The notes under the pieces: generated by a model
The model's input: only the letters and a program-made list of their open reading frames with translations
What the model was told of the DNA's origin: nothing
Database searches by the model: none
Position numbers and translations under genes: made by a program
Assembly (NCBI RefSeq): GCF_016863135.1
Contig: NZ_BOOH01000063.1
Location: forward strand, 1 to 64,000
DNA from: Planobispora longispora
Lineage (GTDB): Bacteria > Actinomycetota > Actinomycetes > Streptosporangiales > Streptosporangiaceae
DNA length: 64,000 nucleotides
Reading direction: 5' to 3'
Shown: positions 62,514 to 64,000 of the stretch, piece after piece
Layout: each line of letters opens with the position of its first letter
Position numbering within the stretch: position 1 is the first letter of the stretch

Positions 62514-63923
62514 TCAAACGGTCCGGATGCCCCGGGTGAAACGCCTGGCGGCGGCGACGGCGACCGCCGCGGCCTCCATCGAACGGTAGACGGGGATCCC
62601 GGCCCCCGCCGCGATCACGCGGACCTCGTCCTCGACCCCGTGCGGCGCGCACTCGCCGTTCCGGGTGACCAGGGTGACCCGCACGCCGGGCAGCTCCTCC
62701 TGGGCCCGGGCCAGGGCGCGCGTGTAGGCGTAGAGGGGATCGGCGGAGGTCCCGTAGGTGAAGAAACTCTGCACGTTGACGTGCGCCACGACGTCCGGGT
62801 ACGGCCGCCGCGCCACGATCGCCCCGACGGCCTCCCGCACGAGATCCGCCCGCCCGCGAGGGCCGACCGGGATCTCCAGGGGGTTGGCGAGGGAGCTTCC
62901 CACCCCGACCCCCAGCGCCTTCAGCCCGTCCAGGGCTGCCCCCGGCAGGGCTCCGAGCGACAGCCCGGCCCCGTCGAAGACGTCGGCGGCCAGCACGCTC
63001 GCCCCGCCGCTCGGTCCCACCACCAGCACCCCGGCGTCCTCGCCGGGGCCGGCGGCGGGGAGGCGGGCGGCGTGGGACTGGAAGAAGGACAGGGCGCCGA
63101 TCAGGTCGTCCTGGCCGGTGACGAGGGTGGCGCCGGTCTGGTCGGCCAGGGAGCGCCAGACCCGGGCGTCGCCGACCATGCCGCCGGTGTGCGAGGCGGC
63201 GGCCCGCCGGCCCTGGGCGCTCCGGCCGCCGACCAGCAGCACCACCGGAAGCCGTCCCCGCACGGACATCAGCGCCTCGAACAGGGCGCGGCCGCCCCGG
63301 GGATCCTCCAGGTACATGCCGACGGCCGAGGTCTGCTCGTCGGCGGCCAGCCAGCGCAGCAGCTCGGCCGGGGTCACGTCGGCGGAGTTGCCCACCGTCG
63401 CCACCCGGCTGAACGCCAGCCCGCGCCGCTCGCCGACCTTGATGACCTCTCCGGCCAGCCCGCCGCTCTGCGAGATCAGCGCGACGTGGCCGGGCGGCCC
63501 GGGCTCGCCGCCGACGAACGTCTGCCGGCCGCGCGGACTGTAGACGCCCATGCAGTTCGGCCCGAGCAGCCGGGTCCCGGCCTCGGCCGCCGCCCCGATC
63601 AGCGCGGCCTCCAGGTCGGGCCGTCCCGCCTCGCCGAACCCGCCGCTCATCACCTGGACGAACGGGATGCCGCGGGCCTGCCGTACGACCTCGGCGCACT
63701 TTCCGGCGGGCACGGCGACCAGCGCGTAGTCGGCCTCGACCCCGGCCAGCGACGGCACGGCGGGCACCCCGTCGATCGCGTCCGCCTCCGGATGCACCGC
63801 CACCAGCGGCACCCCGGTCGTCTTGTAGAACTCCAGGAACATGTTCCCGAAGTTCGGCCTGCTCGTGGACGCCCCCACCACGGCCACCGCCCGCGGCTCG
63901 AACAACGCCGCGAAGTCCGTCAC
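62514..63923 (-). CDS. NDP-forming acyl-CoA synthetase, CoA-binding (alpha-like) subunit
   Basis: The frame has 469 residues. It has a CoA-binding Rossmann domain (AVVGASTSRPNFGNMFLEFY), a succinyl-CoA ligase-like domain (ISQSGGLAGEV, GPNCMGVYSP) and AASHTGGMVGD. No ATP-grasp domain is present, so a partner should lie upstream, outside the window. The same frame stays open to the window edge (63924-64000, reading VDARYIPADP and a Pro-rich run), so GTG 63923 may not be the real start. With the SDR it fits CoA activation in the catabolic region. Confidence 0.85.
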   Translation of the reverse strand: MTDFAALFEPRAVAVVGASTSRPNFGNMFLEFYKTTGVPLVAVHPEADAIDGVPAVPSLAGVEADYALVAVPAGKCAEVVRQARGIPFVQVMSGGFGEAGRPDLEAALIGAAAEAGTRLLGPNCMGVYSPRGRQTFVGGEPGPPGHVALISQSGGLAGEVIKVGERRGLAFSRVATVGNSADVTPAELLRWLAADEQTSAVGMYLEDPRGGRALFEALMSVRGRLPVVLLVGGRSAQGRRAAASHTGGMVGDARVWRSLADQTGATLVTGQDDLIGALSFFQSHAARLPAAGPGEDAGVLVVGPSGGASVLAADVFDGAGLSLGALPGAALDGLKALGVGVGSSLANPLEIPVGPRGRADLVREAVGAIVARRPYPDVVAHVNVQSFFTYGTSADPLYAYTRALARAQEELPGVRVTLVTRNGECAPHGVEDEVRVIAAGAGIPVYRSMEAAAVAVAAARRFTRGIRTV

Positions 63924-64000
63924 CCCCGGCCCGGGAGGGACCGTGGGCGGCGGGTGTCGGGGGTGTGCCGGGTCGGCCGGGATGTAGCGGGCGTCGACCG

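Overview
The window is very GC-rich DNA with dense, mostly short-gap operons, GTG/TTG starts and strong third-position GC. It carries F420/luciferase-type monooxygenases, a PASTA Ser/Thr kinase, TetR and PucR regulators and the MEP isoprenoid pathway. This points to a filamentous actinomycete, most likely Streptosporangiales (inference from gene content only). No rRNA, tRNA, CRISPR array, phage or transposase was seen.

Left part (0.1-23.6 kb): nitrogen-compound catabolism and transport. After a secreted phosphodiester-glycosidase-like protein come a PucR regulator and a TetR/MFS efflux pair. A class III aminotransferase with CoA-acylating (methyl)malonate-semialdehyde dehydrogenase fits beta-alanine or 3-aminoisobutyrate breakdown. 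Then follow an orphan PotD-like binding lipoprotein, a saccharopine-dehydrogenase-like enzyme, a complete peptide-type ABC importer with a fused double ATPase, and a GABA module (gabT, divergent PucR, TetR, aldehyde dehydrogenase).

Middle part (23.7-35.2 kb): two tandem secreted trypsin-like proteases, then dxr-ispG-(tripeptidyl peptidase)-GNAT. The site-2 protease gene usual between dxr and ispG is absent. Next is a compact four-gene minus-strand operon (two SRPBCC proteins, a HipA-like kinase, a DUF3037 protein). Two copies of an 18-bp palindrome precede it, and the same palindrome precedes a TetR gene 1.2 kb away.

Right part (35.4-64 kb): a catabolic region with four luciferase-like monooxygenases, several alpha/beta hydrolases, two short-chain dehydrogenases (one close to steroid 20-beta-dehydrogenases), a Zn alcohol dehydrogenase, a hotdog thioesterase, an NDP-forming acyl-CoA synthetase subunit and a LIV-type ABC importer in which both permeases and one ATPase form a single polypeptide. 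A recurring palindrome of form CCWAGCG-N2-CGCTWGG lies in front of the monooxygenase, dehydrogenase and importer genes, and a KstR-type palindrome precedes the thioesterase. Together these suggest import and CoA-dependent breakdown of a steroid-like or other hydrophobic substrate under TetR control. Interspersed are a PASTA kinase whose kinase and PASTA parts are in different frames, an MMPL transporter with its TetR, an ArsR-VOC-SRPBCC cluster with twin operators, an FG-GAP lipoprotein, a RidA/TetR pair and a large CHAP-domain protein.

Short tandem repeats sit at the 3' ends of several genes (31.2, 35.3, 36.4 kb), which is unusual for such a small region.
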